Shown: positions 34,166-46,038, numbered from the stretch's first letter. The stretch is DNA of 64,000 bases from Branchipolynoe longqiensis (GCA_030323885.1 CM059186.1:166963417-167027416), one strand, 5' to 3'. A program made the numbers and translations. The notes: generated by a model not told the origin, from the letters alone.

Positions 34166-34204
34166 TCTCGAAGCAGCTTAAACAACAATACAAGTAACAC
34201 CCAG

Positions 34205-35880
34205 TGCACGGGTTAGTGTGGGACGGATGAGTGTGGGATGGGTGAGGTGTGAGGCGGGTGAGTGTTTGACGGGTGAGGTGTGAGACGGGTTAGTGTGGGA
34301 CGGATGAGTGTGGGACGGGTGAGGTGTGAGGCGGGTGAGTGTTTGACGGGTGAGGTGTGAGACGGGTTAGTGTGGGACGGGTTAGTGTGCGACGGGTGAG
34401 GTGTGAGACGGGTGAGTGTGGGACGGGTTAGTGTGAGACGGGTGAGGTGTGAGACGGGTGAGTGTGGGATGGGCGAGGTGTGAGACGGGTTAGTGTGGGA
34501 CGGGTGAGGTGTGAGATGGGTGAGTGTGGGACGGGTGAGGTGTGACATGGGTGAGTGTGGGATGGGTTAGTGTGAGACGGATGAGGTGTGAGACAGGTGA
34601 GTGTGGGATGGGTGAGGTGTGAGACCGGTGAGTGTGGGACGGGTTAGTGTGAGACAGGTGAGTGTGGGATGGGTGAGGTGTGAGACGGGTGAGGTGTGGA
34701 ATGGGTGAGTGTGGGACGGGTGAGTGTGGGACGGGTGAGGTGTGGGACGGGTTTGTGTGGGACGGGTGAGTGTGGGACGGGTTAGTGTGAGACAGGTGAG
34801 TGTGGGATGGGTGAGGTGTGAGACGGGTGAGGTGTGAGACAGGTGAGTGTGGGATGGGTGAGGTGTGAGACGGGTTAGTGTGGGACGGGTGAGGTGTGAG
34901 ATGGGTGAGTGTGGGATGGGTGAGGTGTGAGACGGGTGAGTGTGGGACAGGTTAGTGTGAGACGGATGAGGTGTGAGACGGGTGAGTGTGGGACGGGTGA
35001 GGTGTGAGATGGGTGAGTGTGAGACGGGTTAGTGTGAGACAGGTGAGTGTGGGATGGGTGAGGTGTGAGACGGGTGAGGTGTGGGACGGGTGAGTGTGGG
35101 ACGGGTGAGTGTGGGACGGGTGAGGTGTGAGACGGGTGAGGTGTGAGATGGGTTAGTGTGGGACGGGTGAGGTGTGAGACGGGTTAGTGTGGGACGGGTT
35201 AGTGTGAGATGGTGGAGGTGTGAGACGGGTTAGTGTGAGACGGGTGAGGTGTGGGACGGGTGAGTGTGGGACAGATTAGTGTGAGATGGATGAGGTGTGA
35301 GATGGGTGAGTGTGGGATGGGTGAGGTGTGAGATGGCGTAGTGTTGTACGGGTGAGGTGTGAGACGGGTGAGTGTGTGACGGGTTAGTGTGAGATGGGTG
35401 AGGTGTGAGACGGGTTAGTGTGGGATGGGTTAGTGTGAGACGGTGGAGGTGTGAGACGGGTTAGTGTGAGATGGGTGAGGTGTGAGACGGCTTAGTGTGA
35501 GATGGGTTAGTGTGAGATGGGTTAGTGTGAGATGGGTTAGTGTGAGATGGTGGAGGTGTGAGATGGGTTAGTGTGAGATGGGTGAGGTGTGAGACGGGTT
35601 AGTGTGAGATGGGTTAGTGTGAGATGGGTTAGTGTGAGACGGTGGAGGTGTGAGATGGGTTAGTGTGAGATGGGTGAGGTGTGAGACGGGTTAGTGTGAG
35701 ATGGGTTAGTGTGAGACGGGTTAGTGTGAGACGGTGGAGGTGTGAGACGGGTTAGTGTGGAATGGGTGAGGTGTGAGATGGGTTAGTGTGGGACGGGTTA
35801 GTGTGAGGCAGGTGAGGTGTGAGACGGGTGAGTGTGGGACGGGTGAGGTGTGAGATGGGTGAGTGTGGGACGGGTGAATC
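34205..35880. repeat. 15-16 bp minisatellite (GACGGGTGAGGTGTGA)
   Basis: About 108 units over 1.7 kb. The left part is rich in GTGTGGGACGGG and the right part in GTGTGAGATGGG, so the array shows a composition gradient. Confidence 0.95.
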
Positions 35881-36364
35881 TTATACTACTCTCAAACGTC
35901 AAGATTGTGATAATTTATTTTGAATCGATAATTTTTTCTTTTGAATCAAAGCAGGGATTAGTTTGTTACCCATTTCTGAAATGAATTGACACAGCGAAGT
36001 CACTCTTAAAGTGGCCCATAACCAGAACAGGCTGCAGTCCACGATCGCATAAATAACATTTATTGTGACTTTATCGTACTTTGTCTTCACTGTATCTTCT
36101 TATTTGTGAGGACAGTATAACTTTGCATTGATGTATTGTTAGATTTCTTGCTCCAACTCTTATGTCTGTAGATTGCCGAGTAATACATCACTCCAGTTAG
36201 AACTTGTTTAAATAGAAAGTAGTACGGGCCAAATGGTACATGTACCGAGTACCATTAACAAAGAGCGGTTATCTCGTATAACACCGGAAACGCCCCTACT
36301 CGGCAGTGGAAGTGAAACTATACGGTAATCAGTAGGCACAGTCCTTGCATTGCACTTGTTTGAT
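35881..36364. other. AT-rich spacer, no gene seen
   Basis: Single-copy-like sequence with two TTTTGAATC copies around 35918-35948. No gene recognised. Confidence 0.45.
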
Positions 36365-36575
36365 TGGTGATTGGGTGATAGTGTAATAGTGTGACTGTGT
36401 GTTAGTGTGATAGTGTGACTGTGTGATAGTGTGATAGTATGATAGTGTGATTGGTGATTGCGTGATTGGTGATTGGTGAATGTGTGATTGGTGATTGTGT
36501 GATTGGTGACTGGTTATATGTGGTTGTGTGATTGGTGATTGTGTGATTGGTGATTGGTGGTTGTGTGATTGGTGA
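36365..36575. repeat. TGATTGGTGATTGTG repeat
   Basis: Degenerate 15-bp units (GTGTGATTGGTGATT) preceded by GTGTGATAGTGTGAC units. Confidence 0.85.
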
Positions 36576-36690
36576 TTGTGTGAGCAGGCTTCGCGTTTGG
36601 AAGGTCGGGAGTTCGAAACCCAGCTGAGTCAAACCAATGCCTTACAACATTGAGACTCGTTGCTGACTACCCAGGGGCTCAGGATAATGC
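36576..36690 (+). mobile_element. SINE head fragment (tRNA-like)
   Basis: GTCGGGAGTTCGAAACCC is a B-box-like segment, and GAGTCAAACCAATG is the inverse of the family 2 CATTGGTTTGACTC block. Orientation is plus. It is cut off by the element at 36690. Confidence 0.65.
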
Positions 36691-37639
36691 CCCGTCACAT
36701 ACACGTTAGTGGTCGTAGTTGAACGTAGTGGAGGCCAACACCCCCATCACATCAAGCTAGTTCTCAAAACGTCCGACAACGTTCTAAAACGGTGGGAACG
36801 TGGCTGTCGAAAATATTGAACATGCTCAAAGTTCTAGATCACCCTTCCGTCCTTGCCCGTCCATGCAGTTCATACAAAGTTTGTAAAACGTTGATACTAC
36901 GTTCACAAAGATCGCACAGTTTGAGCCCTTTCGGCAACATTTTCAAGAACGTAGTAAGAACTACTTTGGTGTGATGGGGGTATACGTAGTTGAACGTAGT
37001 TGCACGTAGTTGAACGTAGTTACACGTAGTTGCACGTAGTGGAACGTGGTTGAACGTAGTTGAACGTAGTTGAACGTAGTTGCACGTAGTTGAAAGTAGT
37101 TGAACGTAGTTGAACGTAGTTGAACGTGGGTGAACGTGGGTGAACGTGGGTGAACGTGGGTGAGCCGTGATGTCCAATTAAATTATTGGACATGTTGAAA
37201 AGAGCGCTACATTAGAGGCTGAATTTGCATCCATGATGCTAGCATACTCTAGTGTACTCTAGCATACTCTAGCATACTCTAGCATATTCTAGCATACTCT
37301 AGTTTACTATAGCATACTCTAGCATACTCTAGAGTGCTCTAGCATACTTGGACGAATCCCTGGTCACATAACCATTAGTGGGCGTAGGGGAACGTAGTGG
37401 AGGCTAACATACTTGAACGTAGTTGAACATAGTTGAACATAATTGAACGTACCAGCATCCATACCATAACATGTCTATCTGTACCATAACGTATTAATCC
37501 GTACCAAAACGGGCCATACATTAATGTATTTCAACATATTTCAACATAGTTTAACATACTTATACCACGTTTGACCCATGTTAGCCTCCACCACGTTCAC
37601 CTACGTTCAACTACATCCACCAACGTGTATGTGACCGGG
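36690..37639. mobile_element. TIR element with ~50-bp ends and internal 10-bp repeats
   Basis: Left end CCCGTCACATACACGTTAGT, then GTCGTAGTTGAACGTAGTGG. The right end read inversely is CCCGGTCACATACACGTTGG, then a matching TGTAGTTGAACGTAGG. A third end-like copy in left orientation is at about 37363 (GGTCACATAACCATTAGTGG). Inside are (TTGAACGTAG)n at 36985-37160 and (AGCATACTCT)n at 37238-37350. No transposase was found, so it is non-autonomous, perhaps two elements fused. Confidence 0.75.
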
Positions 37640-37855
37640 ACATTACTATGATATTGCAAGGATTGATTAGCTCAGTATCCGGATAATGTGACGGGGTGAG
37701 ATAATAGCCGATGTCTACCTTTGTGCCGGGGGTCGTTAAACAAACAAACAAAAGAAAACAAGAGTAGGATATCGGGGCACTGTCACAAGTCGTCGGTACC
37801 CACCCTGATATGACCTTAGATGTTGCAGGGATATAAAACGTCAACAAACAAACAA
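37640..37855 (+). mobile_element. two SINE 3' ends in tandem
   Basis: 37655-37760: TTAGCTCAGTATCCGGATAA leading to GGGGGTCGTTAAACAAACAA. 37797-37855: CCTGATATGACCTTAGATGT leading to AACGTCAACAAACAAACAA. Both are plus-oriented. The first may be the continuation of the head at 36576-36690 across the TIR element. Confidence 0.65.
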
Positions 37856-37939
37856 TACTGCATTAATATACTTAATGGGTGGTTGGTATGTGACGCTACT
37901 GGAAACACAGCTCGACTAACAGCATATGTACGGACACCC

Positions 37940-38382
37940 TGCCCAGTGCTCGGACAAACAGACCAGCTGTCACTGTGACAGAGAGGAAGTACATATATCA
38001 GTGCCCGTTCGACACCAGCATAGCCTGACTCAGGTATCAGATCAGGTGTCGCTGTGACAGACAGAGTATGTACCGGTGAGAGCTCTGCAACATCACATCC
38101 TGACTCAGGTAACAGACCAGCTGTCACTGTGACAGAGGCTGAGAACACAGATCAGTGACAGCTCTACACCAGCACAGCCTGACTCATGTAACAGACCAGC
38201 TGTCACTGTGACAGAGGGTGAGTACACAGATCAGTGACAGCTCTACACCAGCACAGCCTGACTCAGGTAACAGACCAGCTGTCACTGTGACAGAGGGTGA
38301 GTACACAGATCAGTGACAGCTCTACACCAGCACAGCCTGACTCATGTAACAGACCAGCTGTCACTGTGAGAGACATGTCGCT
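37940..38382. repeat. 79-bp minisatellite, about 5 units
   Basis: GACCAGCTGTCACTGTGACA recurs at 38115, 38194, 38273 and 38352. The core GTCACTGTGAC is palindromic. Confidence 0.92.
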
Positions 38383-38744
38383 GTGACAAATGTGTCAGCG
38401 TGATCTCACCGACGTCATCTGACGTTCACTATTGTCCAGGAAACAATCATTACGATGTGGCTGATGTTTCATGAAAATGTCTCTGGCCACATGTGTGTCA
38501 AATGAGCGTGTTGTGGGCGGAGATTGCGGCTGGGAATGACACTAAACACAGCCTTATTTCATTGCGCCGCCGCCCGGCCGGCCCGTGTTCCCCTGAACGC
38601 TTAACGCGCCTGTAATTGAACTCGGAATGCCTGGTTCGTGTCCCTAATGCTCCATGAAAGTCGAGTGGGCAGAGCTGCAACTCAGGCCGCCTGAAGTGCC
38701 CTCAGGCACCCAGGGGCGGAGGGTGCTAATGCTACTGCAGGCGT
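38383..38744. other. single-copy spacer, candidate conserved block
   Basis: High-complexity sequence (GACGTCATCTGACGTTCA, a CRE-like site, near 38412; then CCTTATTTCATTGCGCC and CCTGTAATTGAACTCGG). The minus-strand ORF 38680-38498 has no recognised domain. Confidence 0.4.
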
Positions 38745-39205
38745 GCCACAGGCACTGTTCTCCAAGCATTGTGCCATAGATACCGTATCGCAGGTACCCT
38801 GCCGGAGTCACCGTGCCCGAGGCACCCTTCCCCAAGCACCGTGCCCGAGGCACTTTTCCACAATCACCATACACCAGGCACTGTATCCAAGAGACTGTAC
38901 TCCAGGCAGTGTGTCAAGGTCACCATGCCCCAGGCACTGTACCCAAGAACTGTACTCCAGGCACTATGCCCCAGGCACTGTCCCGCAGGTACTGTGGCAG
39001 AGTCACCGTGCCCCAGGCACTGTACCCAAGACACTGTATCCCAAGCAATGTGTCAGAGTAACCGTTACCCAGGCACTGTACCCAAGACACCCTGCCCCAG
39101 GCACTATGCCCCGGGCACTGTCTCCCAGGCACGTTGCCACAGTAACCGTGCCCCATGCATTGTACCCAAGACACTGTGCCCCATGCATGGTGCTGCTGTC
39201 ACCAG
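38745..39205. repeat. ~20-bp repeat with a hairpin core (GTGCCCCAGGCACTGT)
   Basis: About 22 degenerate units. Each contains the inverted pair GTGCC/GGCAC, so each could fold as a tiny hairpin. ORFs in all frames are repeat-derived. Confidence 0.88.
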
Positions 39206-39671
39206 GCACAGTCTTCCCAGTGACGTCACAAGGCAGGATGTATCATGGCAGGAGATCACGTGACAACTAAGCGCTCTGTAATCAGCGTGGTGTCTGTGAC
39301 ATGTAATACAAGCCATGCCCTCACTGTGTGGCTGTGCTCTTTGCTGACTGTGTTGGAATGCGCGCTGTCTCGGTGGTCCATACCCCGACCCTTTAACACC
39401 AGTCGCCTTTAACCGGAAGTGTTCACCCGGAGGCGGCTGACCTGACAGCCCAAATGCGACCCGAGTAAAGCTCCCACAATGCAGCCTGATTGCAGGTTCC
39501 GGTCTCCTAGATGCAGGTTACTGCGTGCAGACAGACATTAATGCGCAGTGAATGCAGGTTAGGGCCGAGGTAGGGTCACATTATAGGTGCCCGTCACCAT
39601 GGTTACCGTGATTGACAACAGTTGGTGTGCGGATATAGCCATCCAGACAGACTCTTCCTGCCGCATTGCCT
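39206..39671. other. spacer, no gene seen
   Basis: Contains GATCACGTGAC (39251), AACCGGAAGTG (39410) and three GATTGCAGGTT-like short repeats (39480-39560). Confidence 0.4.
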
Positions 39672-40045
39672 CCGCCCAATGCCCGCCCTTTGCCAGCCCA
39701 GTGTCCGCCCAGTGCAAGCCCAGTGCCCACCCAGCGCCCGCCCACTGCCGCCTAGTGGACGCCCAGTGCCCCCCAGTACCCCCCAGTGCCCCCCAGTGCC
39801 AGCCCATTGCATGCCCAGTGCCCCCCAGTGCCCCCCAGTGCCCGCCCAGTGCCCCCCAGTACCCGCCCAGTGCTCCTCAGTGCACGCCTAGTGCCACCCA
39901 GCGCCCGCCCAGTGCCCCCCAGTGCCCGCCCAGTGCCCCCCAGTGCACGCCCATTGCCCGCCCAGTGCCCGCCCAGTGCCCGCCCAGTGCCCGCCCAGTG
40001 CCCCCCCAGTGCACGCCCAGTGCCCACCCAGTCCCGCTAAGCTGC
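39672..40045. repeat. 11-bp repeat (CCCAGTGCCCG)
   Basis: About 33 units of CAGTGCCCGCC/CAGTGCCCCC. ORFs in five frames are artefacts. Confidence 0.94.
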
Positions 40046-40499
40046 GCCGTTATAACGGCAGACGCTCGTCCCGCCCGCAATGTCTGGTCACGTCACAGAT
40101 TAGTGACGTCATCAACGGGTCTCAAATGAGGCTACTTGAGGGTAAAATGGGACCGTGAGCCCGCGCTGAGAATCCCCATTCCTACTCCCCCCCAACCCCC
40201 CAACCCCCCAACCCCCCAACCCCCCAACCCACACATTACCCCACACACTGCAGACCAGCCATACTACTGCCCCAGTCCCGACACCACCCCACCCCACCCC
40301 CGCCACTCCATCTCCAGCTAAACCTCCACCCGCACCCCTACCTCCTAGCCTGCAGCGGCCAGCTGATGGATTGGGCTGTCGACAGCTGGTGGGCGGAGCC
40401 AGCATCCTTGATTGACATATCACACCCAAGGCTGCCCCACGTTCCAGCCCGCCCATTCCCATCTAACCAGAGTTAGCCACACTTAGCCACAGTGTACCC
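40046..40499. other. spacer with a short CCCCCCAAC run
   Basis: A C-rich 8-9 bp run at 40189-40230. The remainder is single-copy-like without a recognised exon. Confidence 0.45.
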
Positions 40500-40742
40500 A
40501 GTATATCCACATTCTAGTCACAATGAAACCACGTTGTAGCCAGTATGACCCCAGTCTAGTCACAATGAAACCAACGTGTAACCAGTGTAACCCAAGTCTA
40601 GTTACAATGAAACCATAGTGTAACCAGTGTTACCCAAGTCTAGTCACCATGAAACCACAGTGTATCCAGTGTAACCCAAGTCTAGTCACAATGAAACCAC
40701 AGTGTAACCAGTGTAACCCAAGTCTAGTCACCATGAAACCAC
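40500..40742. repeat. 43-bp repeat, 5-6 units
   Basis: AGTCTAGTCAC recurs at about 40551, 40594, 40637, 40680 and 40723, with AGTGTAACCAGTGTAACCC between. Confidence 0.92.
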
Positions 40743-41880
40743 AATGTGGCAAGTACTACATATGACCACAATGTGGCTAGTACCAGACATAACCGCAATG
40801 TGGCTAGTAGCACACACAATCACAATAGGGCTAGTACCACATATAACCACAATGTGGCTAGTATCACACGTGACTACAATATGGCTATTACAATATGGCT
40901 ATTCAGGCGCAAAACCAAGTAAACACCAATAAAAAAAAGGAGATAAATATTGGAATCAAACCTTCAACAAGCACCACAGGTGACTACATTGTGGCTATTA
41001 CCTTATATAACTACAATGTGGCTAGTACCACACATAATCACAATGTGGCTAGTATCACACATAACCACAATGTGGCTAGTACCACACATGACCACAATGT
41101 AAGTGTAGTACCTCACATAACCACTATGTGGCTGTAGTACCACACATAACCACAATGTGTCTGGTACCACACATAACGACAATGTGGTTAGTACAATATA
41201 TAACCACAATGTGGCTAGTATCACACATAACCACAATGTGGCTAGTAGCACACATAACCAAAATGTGAGTGTAGTACCACACATGACTACAATGTGGCTA
41301 GTACTATATATAACCACAATGTGGCTAGTACCATAGATAACCACACTGTGGCTGTATTACCACACATAACCACAATGTGAGTGTAGTACCACATATACCC
41401 ACAATATGGCTAGTACCACATATAACCACAATATGGCTAGTACCATATCTAACCACAATGTGGCTAGTACCACATATAACCACAATGTGGCTATAGTACC
41501 ACACATAGCCACAATGTGGCTAGTACCACATATAAACACAATGTGGCTAGTAACAGATATAACCACAATGTGAGCGTAGTACCACACATACCCACGATGT
41601 GGCTAGTACCATATATAACCACAATGTGGCTAGCACCACAGATGACCACAATGTGGCTAGTACCACATATAACCACAATGTGTGTGTTGTACCACACATA
41701 ACCACATTTTGGCTTGTACCACATATAACCACATTGTGGCTAGTACCACACATAACCACAATATGACTGTAGTATCATATATAACCACAATGTGACTGTA
41801 GTACCACACATAACCGCAATGTGACTGTAGTACCACATATAACCACAATGTGGCTAGTACCGCATATAACCGCGACGTGG
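40743..41880. repeat. 27-bp minisatellite with a MITE fragment inside
   Basis: CTAGTACCACACATAACCAC plus AATGTGG units, about 38 copies. A deleted MITE copy (ATTCAGGCGCAAAACC..) interrupts it at 40901-40970. The unit flank ATGGCTATTA is present on both sides of the insert. Confidence 0.93.
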
Positions 41881-42184
41881 CATCTAACAGTCCCACAGTA
41901 TGTCGGCTCCTCCTTGCCCCAGTTGCTGCCTGATGAAATGTTGACATGCGCGAACCAACTGTTGCGACTTGCAGGTTCGTAAATATTTCCTCCTGTTTCC
42001 ATTTTCCCATTACGCCGCACCTGCGCCCGCCCATCTGTCACACTGCCCAACAGGCGGCGCCTCATACCGCGTCTGTGTGTTCTTAGAAACCAATTCACAG
42101 TTTGATGTACACTGCCTTTATGTGTTGGTAGCTGCCACGCATCAGGAACAGTCTCTGAGAATTAATGGTCTCCAGTCAGAAGTT

Positions 42185-43975
42185 GAGGCGACCAGAACGA
42201 GGCTGTAGCAGGTCTCAGAGAATGTATGGTTTGTAACGGGAAGGTGAAACTACCAGAACGAGGCTGTAGTGGGCTTCTGAGAATATATGGTTTGCAACGA
42301 GAAGGTGCGGCTACCAGAATGAGGCTGTAGCGGGTCTCTTAGAATGTATGGTTTGTAACAGGAAGGTGAGGATACCAGAACGAGGCTGTAGCGGGAATCT
42401 GAGAATGTATGGTTTGTAACAGGAAGGTGAGGCTACCAGAACGAGGCTGTAGCGGATCTCTGAGAATGTATGGTTTGTAACAGGAAGGTGAAGCTACCAG
42501 AACGAGGCTGTAGCTGGAATCTGAGAATGTATGGTTTGTAACAGGAAGTTGAAGCTACCAGAATGAGGCTGTAGCGGGTTTCTGAGAATGCATGGTTTGT
42601 AACAGGAAGGTGAAGCTACCAGAACGAGGCTGTAGCGGGTTTCTGAGAATGTATGGTTTGGAACAGGAAGGTGCAGCTACCAGAACGAGGCTGTAGCGGG
42701 TTTCTGAGAATGTATGGTTTGTAACAGGAAGGTGAAGCTACCAGAACGAGGCTGTAGCGGGTTTCTGAGAATGTATGGTTTGTAACAGGAAGGTGAAGCT
42801 ACCAGAACGAGGTTGTACCGGGTCTCTGAGAATGCATGGTTTGTAACAGGAAGGTGAAGCTATCAGAATGAGGCTGTAGCGGGTCTCTGAGAATGTATGG
42901 TTTGTAACAGGAAGGTGCGGCTACCAGAACGAGGCGGTAGCGGATCTCTGAGAATGTATGGTTTGTAACAGGAAGGTGAGGCCACCAGAACGAGGCTGTA
43001 GCGGATCTCTAAGAATGTATGGCTTGTAACAGGAAGGTGAAGCTACCAGAACGAGGCTATAGGGGTCTCTGAGAATGTACGGTTTATAACAGGAAGGTGA
43101 AGCTACCAGAACGAGGCTGTAGCAGGTTTCTGAGAATGTATGGTTTGTAACAGGAAATTGAAGCTACCAGAACGAGGCTGTAGCATGTCTCTGAGAATGC
43201 ATGGTTTGTAACAGGAAGGTGAAGCTACCAGAATGAGGCTGTAGCGGATCTCTGAGAATGTATGGTTTGGAACAGGAAGGTGAAGCTACCAGAACGAGGC
43301 TGTAGCAGGTTTCTGAGAATGTATGGTTTGTAACAGGAAGGTGAAGCTACCAGAACGAGGCTGTAGCAGGTTTCTGAGAATGTACGGTTTGTAACAGGAA
43401 GGTGAAGCTACCAGAATGAGGTTGTAGCGGGTCTCTGAGAATGCATGGTTTGTAACAGGAAGGTGAAGCTATCAGAATGAGGCTGTAGCGGGTCTCTGAG
43501 AATATATGGTTTGTAACAGGAAGGTGTGGCTACCAGAATGAGGCTGTAGCGGATCTCTGAGAATGTATGGTTTGTAACAGGAAGGTGAGGCCACCAGAAC
43601 GAGGCTGTAGCGGATCTCTAAGAATGTATGGCTTGTAACAGGAAGGTGAAGCTACCAGAACGAGGATATAGGGGTCTCTGAGAATGTATGGTTTATAATA
43701 GGAAGGTGAAGCTACCAGAACGAGGCTGTAGCGGGTTTCTGAGAATGTATGGTTTGTAACAAGAAATTGAAGCTACCAGAACGAGGCTGTAGCATGTCTC
43801 TGAGAATGTATGGTTTGTAACAGGAAGGTGAAGCTACCAGAGCGAGGCTGTAGTGGGTCTCTGAGAATGTATGGTTTGTAACAGGAAGGTGAGGCTACCA
43901 GAACCAGGCTGTAGCAGGTCTCTGAGAATGTATGCTTTGTAACAGGAAGGTGAGGGTACCAGAACGAGGATCAGC
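42185..43975. repeat. 61-bp satellite with ten-unit higher-order repeat, about 30 copies
   Basis: ACCAGAACGAGGCTGTAG recurs at 61-bp steps (42191, 42252, 42313, 42374). A distinctive unit (CGGATCTCTAAGAATGTATG, then GGCTTGTAAC) occurs at 43002 and 43611, 609 bp apart, with matching neighbours. The block of ten units was therefore duplicated. The 300 bp before it (41881-42184) is single-copy with no recognised exon. Confidence 0.96.
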
Positions 43976-44404
43976 GAGTCTCAATGCTCACCTGGTCACG
44001 TGACCGGGTCCCATACTCACGTCTTCACGTCGCCATTCAGACGTGAGTTCGGTGAGCAGGAAACAGCTGAGGCTTGTACCCATGTCATTAAAAAAAACAC
44101 TTCGGAGCGTATGGAGTGTGCGGCTGCCCGCGCAGGGGGGGGGGGCGCAGAGGATGCTGGGAGACCCCCCCCCCCCCCCCACCACAATATGGTGGGGGGC
44201 GCAATACACTGCAGACTTTAGTACACGCGATAAGGGGCTCATCACTATCCATATATAAGTGTATATGTATATAATATACCTTCTACATGAGAGCAGCCCG
44301 CCGTCTCATGTACGAGTGTACTTTGTGTAATTAATCGATTCACATTGCTCTGTATGAGCAGCATGAATCTCGTGTGTCTCCGAGCAGGAATCAACATCAC
44401 TGTA
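43976..44404. other. spacer with facing G and C homopolymers
   Basis: GGTCACGTGACC palindrome at 43993. A G run at 44136-44145 and a C run at about 44165-44180 face each other across about 20 bp and could pair as a stem. No gene recognised. Confidence 0.55.
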
Positions 44405-44632
44405 GATTGTCCAACTGTCCAACTGTCCAACTGTCCAACTGTCCAACTGTCCAACTGTCCAACTGTCCAACTGTCCAACTGTCCAACTGTCCAACTGTCC
44501 AACTGTCCAACTGTCCAACTGTCCAACTGTCCAACTGTCCAACTGTCCAACTGTCCAACTGTCCAACTGTCCAACTGTCCAACTGTCCAACTGTCCAACT
44601 GTCCAACTGTTCAACTGTCCAACTGTCTAACC
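44405..44632. repeat. 8-bp repeat (AACTGTCC), about 28 near-perfect copies
   Basis: Perfect from about 44410 to 44605, with single changes only at the right end (GTTCAAC, GTCTAACC). It is stop-free in all six frames, hence several overlapping false ORFs. The most uniform array in the window. Confidence 0.98.
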
Positions 44633-44779
44633 GTGCAGCGTATTTTCTACACATAATATACAATTACTGCATGTCTAAACGGGTGGCCGCCAAGGCCTCC
44701 TATGTACACCGAGCCTTTTAATTCACAATGTGATCGTTTTCAGTTTCTGTAATGTTAATATATATATATATATCTAGTG

Positions 44780-44990
44780 CATTAGTTGATTAAGCAGGGG
44801 AATTTTCAATTGGGGACAAGGGTATTCCTCATCTCACTGCTCCTTGTCCTATCCTAGTAATGCACCGGGCTAGGTAGTAACCTGTATACATGTTCAAGTC
44901 GTTGGTTTGACTCGGACAGAGGTTTCAATCCCGTGACCTACCAAAGCGGGAGGTAGACGCGTAATTAATTAGGTCACCCGCCTAGTTGAT
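44780..44990 (-). mobile_element. SINE family 3 (variant body, own 3' end)
   Basis: Low end GCATTAGTTGATTAAGCAGG; body CACTGCTCCTTGTCCTATCC; high end TCGTTGGTTTGACTCGGAC with the inverse of a B-box-like segment. The body resembles family 2 but the 3' end is different. The only other copy is at 56455-56605. It abuts a (TA)n run. Confidence 0.7.
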
Positions 44991-45876
44991 ATTTATAAGT
45001 GATGTGGCTACCACCTTTTTTCAGTGGTTTAACATTTTAGTGTCGTATAATTAATTATGTGAGTATTATTTTAGGACGAAGGTGGGTATCATCTAAATCA
45101 GGACAATACCCAATGTATATCTAAGAGCCACTGCTTAGGCTACCAACTTTGGGATTGCAAATGTGTCTACTTGTCAGCAACTGTTCATAAAATGTGTAAG
45201 TCTTACAACCAACTGGGGCAGTGCTTAATGCACTCCCTTCACATCTAATTATTCTGCTGTCTTCTTTTGCTCCCTAACATCCTGTCTGGTGGAGTAGCGC
45301 ATTACATAGCACCACCCGGCCCACCACTTGGTTGCATCCAATCGGCCCCAGGGAGCACTACAGCACGCATGCACTAGTTTTGCGCTGCTACTCATTACTT
45401 GTCATTCAAATTTTGACTTTATAATAAACGGGTAATCGCCTTCTCGTAGGTGCCAGCCAGAGAAGTTCTCATCCAAACCGTGACTTGTCTTCTTCATGTA
45501 AACCTAGAAGTTAAATAATATCCAGATAATAACATCTTTTTGTCCAACAACCAAGGCACTACTCTCCTGGCATTAACATTTGAACTATTTATAGATGATG
45601 TGGTGAGATGCTTTGAAAATATAAAACATAGCAGGTACATTTTATGTAGTAAATGTCGACAGGAGGATGGTGATTTGACTTTATGATATATCCTTGATTT
45701 ACTGATCATACCTGTGAGCAGGCATTACCGCTAAGGGAAGGACATGCGGCTACAGGTACTCGTAGATTTGGGATTGTGCAGATAATGGTTGCAGGTATTG
45801 TCTTGGTAAACTATAGCTTTCTGGTTAGTATGAGCTATATTTGTTCAGTCAGGTCTTACATGGTGCAAGTATACTT
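44991..45876. other. AT-rich spacer, no gene seen
   Basis: Almost 900 bp of single-copy-like sequence. The short ORFs 45494-45709 (minus) and 45776-46063 (plus) lack recognisable features. Confidence 0.45.
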
Positions 45877-45931
45877 TGGTTGGTTGTTGGAGTTTTACGT
45901 CCTGGCAACATCTAAGGTTATATCAGGACGG
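45877..45931 (-). mobile_element. SINE family 2, 3'-end fragment
   Basis: TGGTTGGTTGTTGGAGTTTT then ACGTCCTGGCAACATCTAAG. Possible decayed duplication AGTATACTTT / AGTTATATTT on either side. Confidence 0.75.
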
Positions 45932-46006
45932 AGTTATATTTTTGTTGTTATTTATTTAACTTTTTTTCTAGGGGGCATGGTAGATGTGAGAGGCGATACA
46001 AGAAGA

Positions 46007-46038
<32 letters not shown>

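Noticed and set aside
33073..34197. ORFs of 339-360 residues on the minus strand, Cys/Val-rich ORFs on plus
   Set aside because: Translation of a TG-rich array; stops are absent because of base composition.
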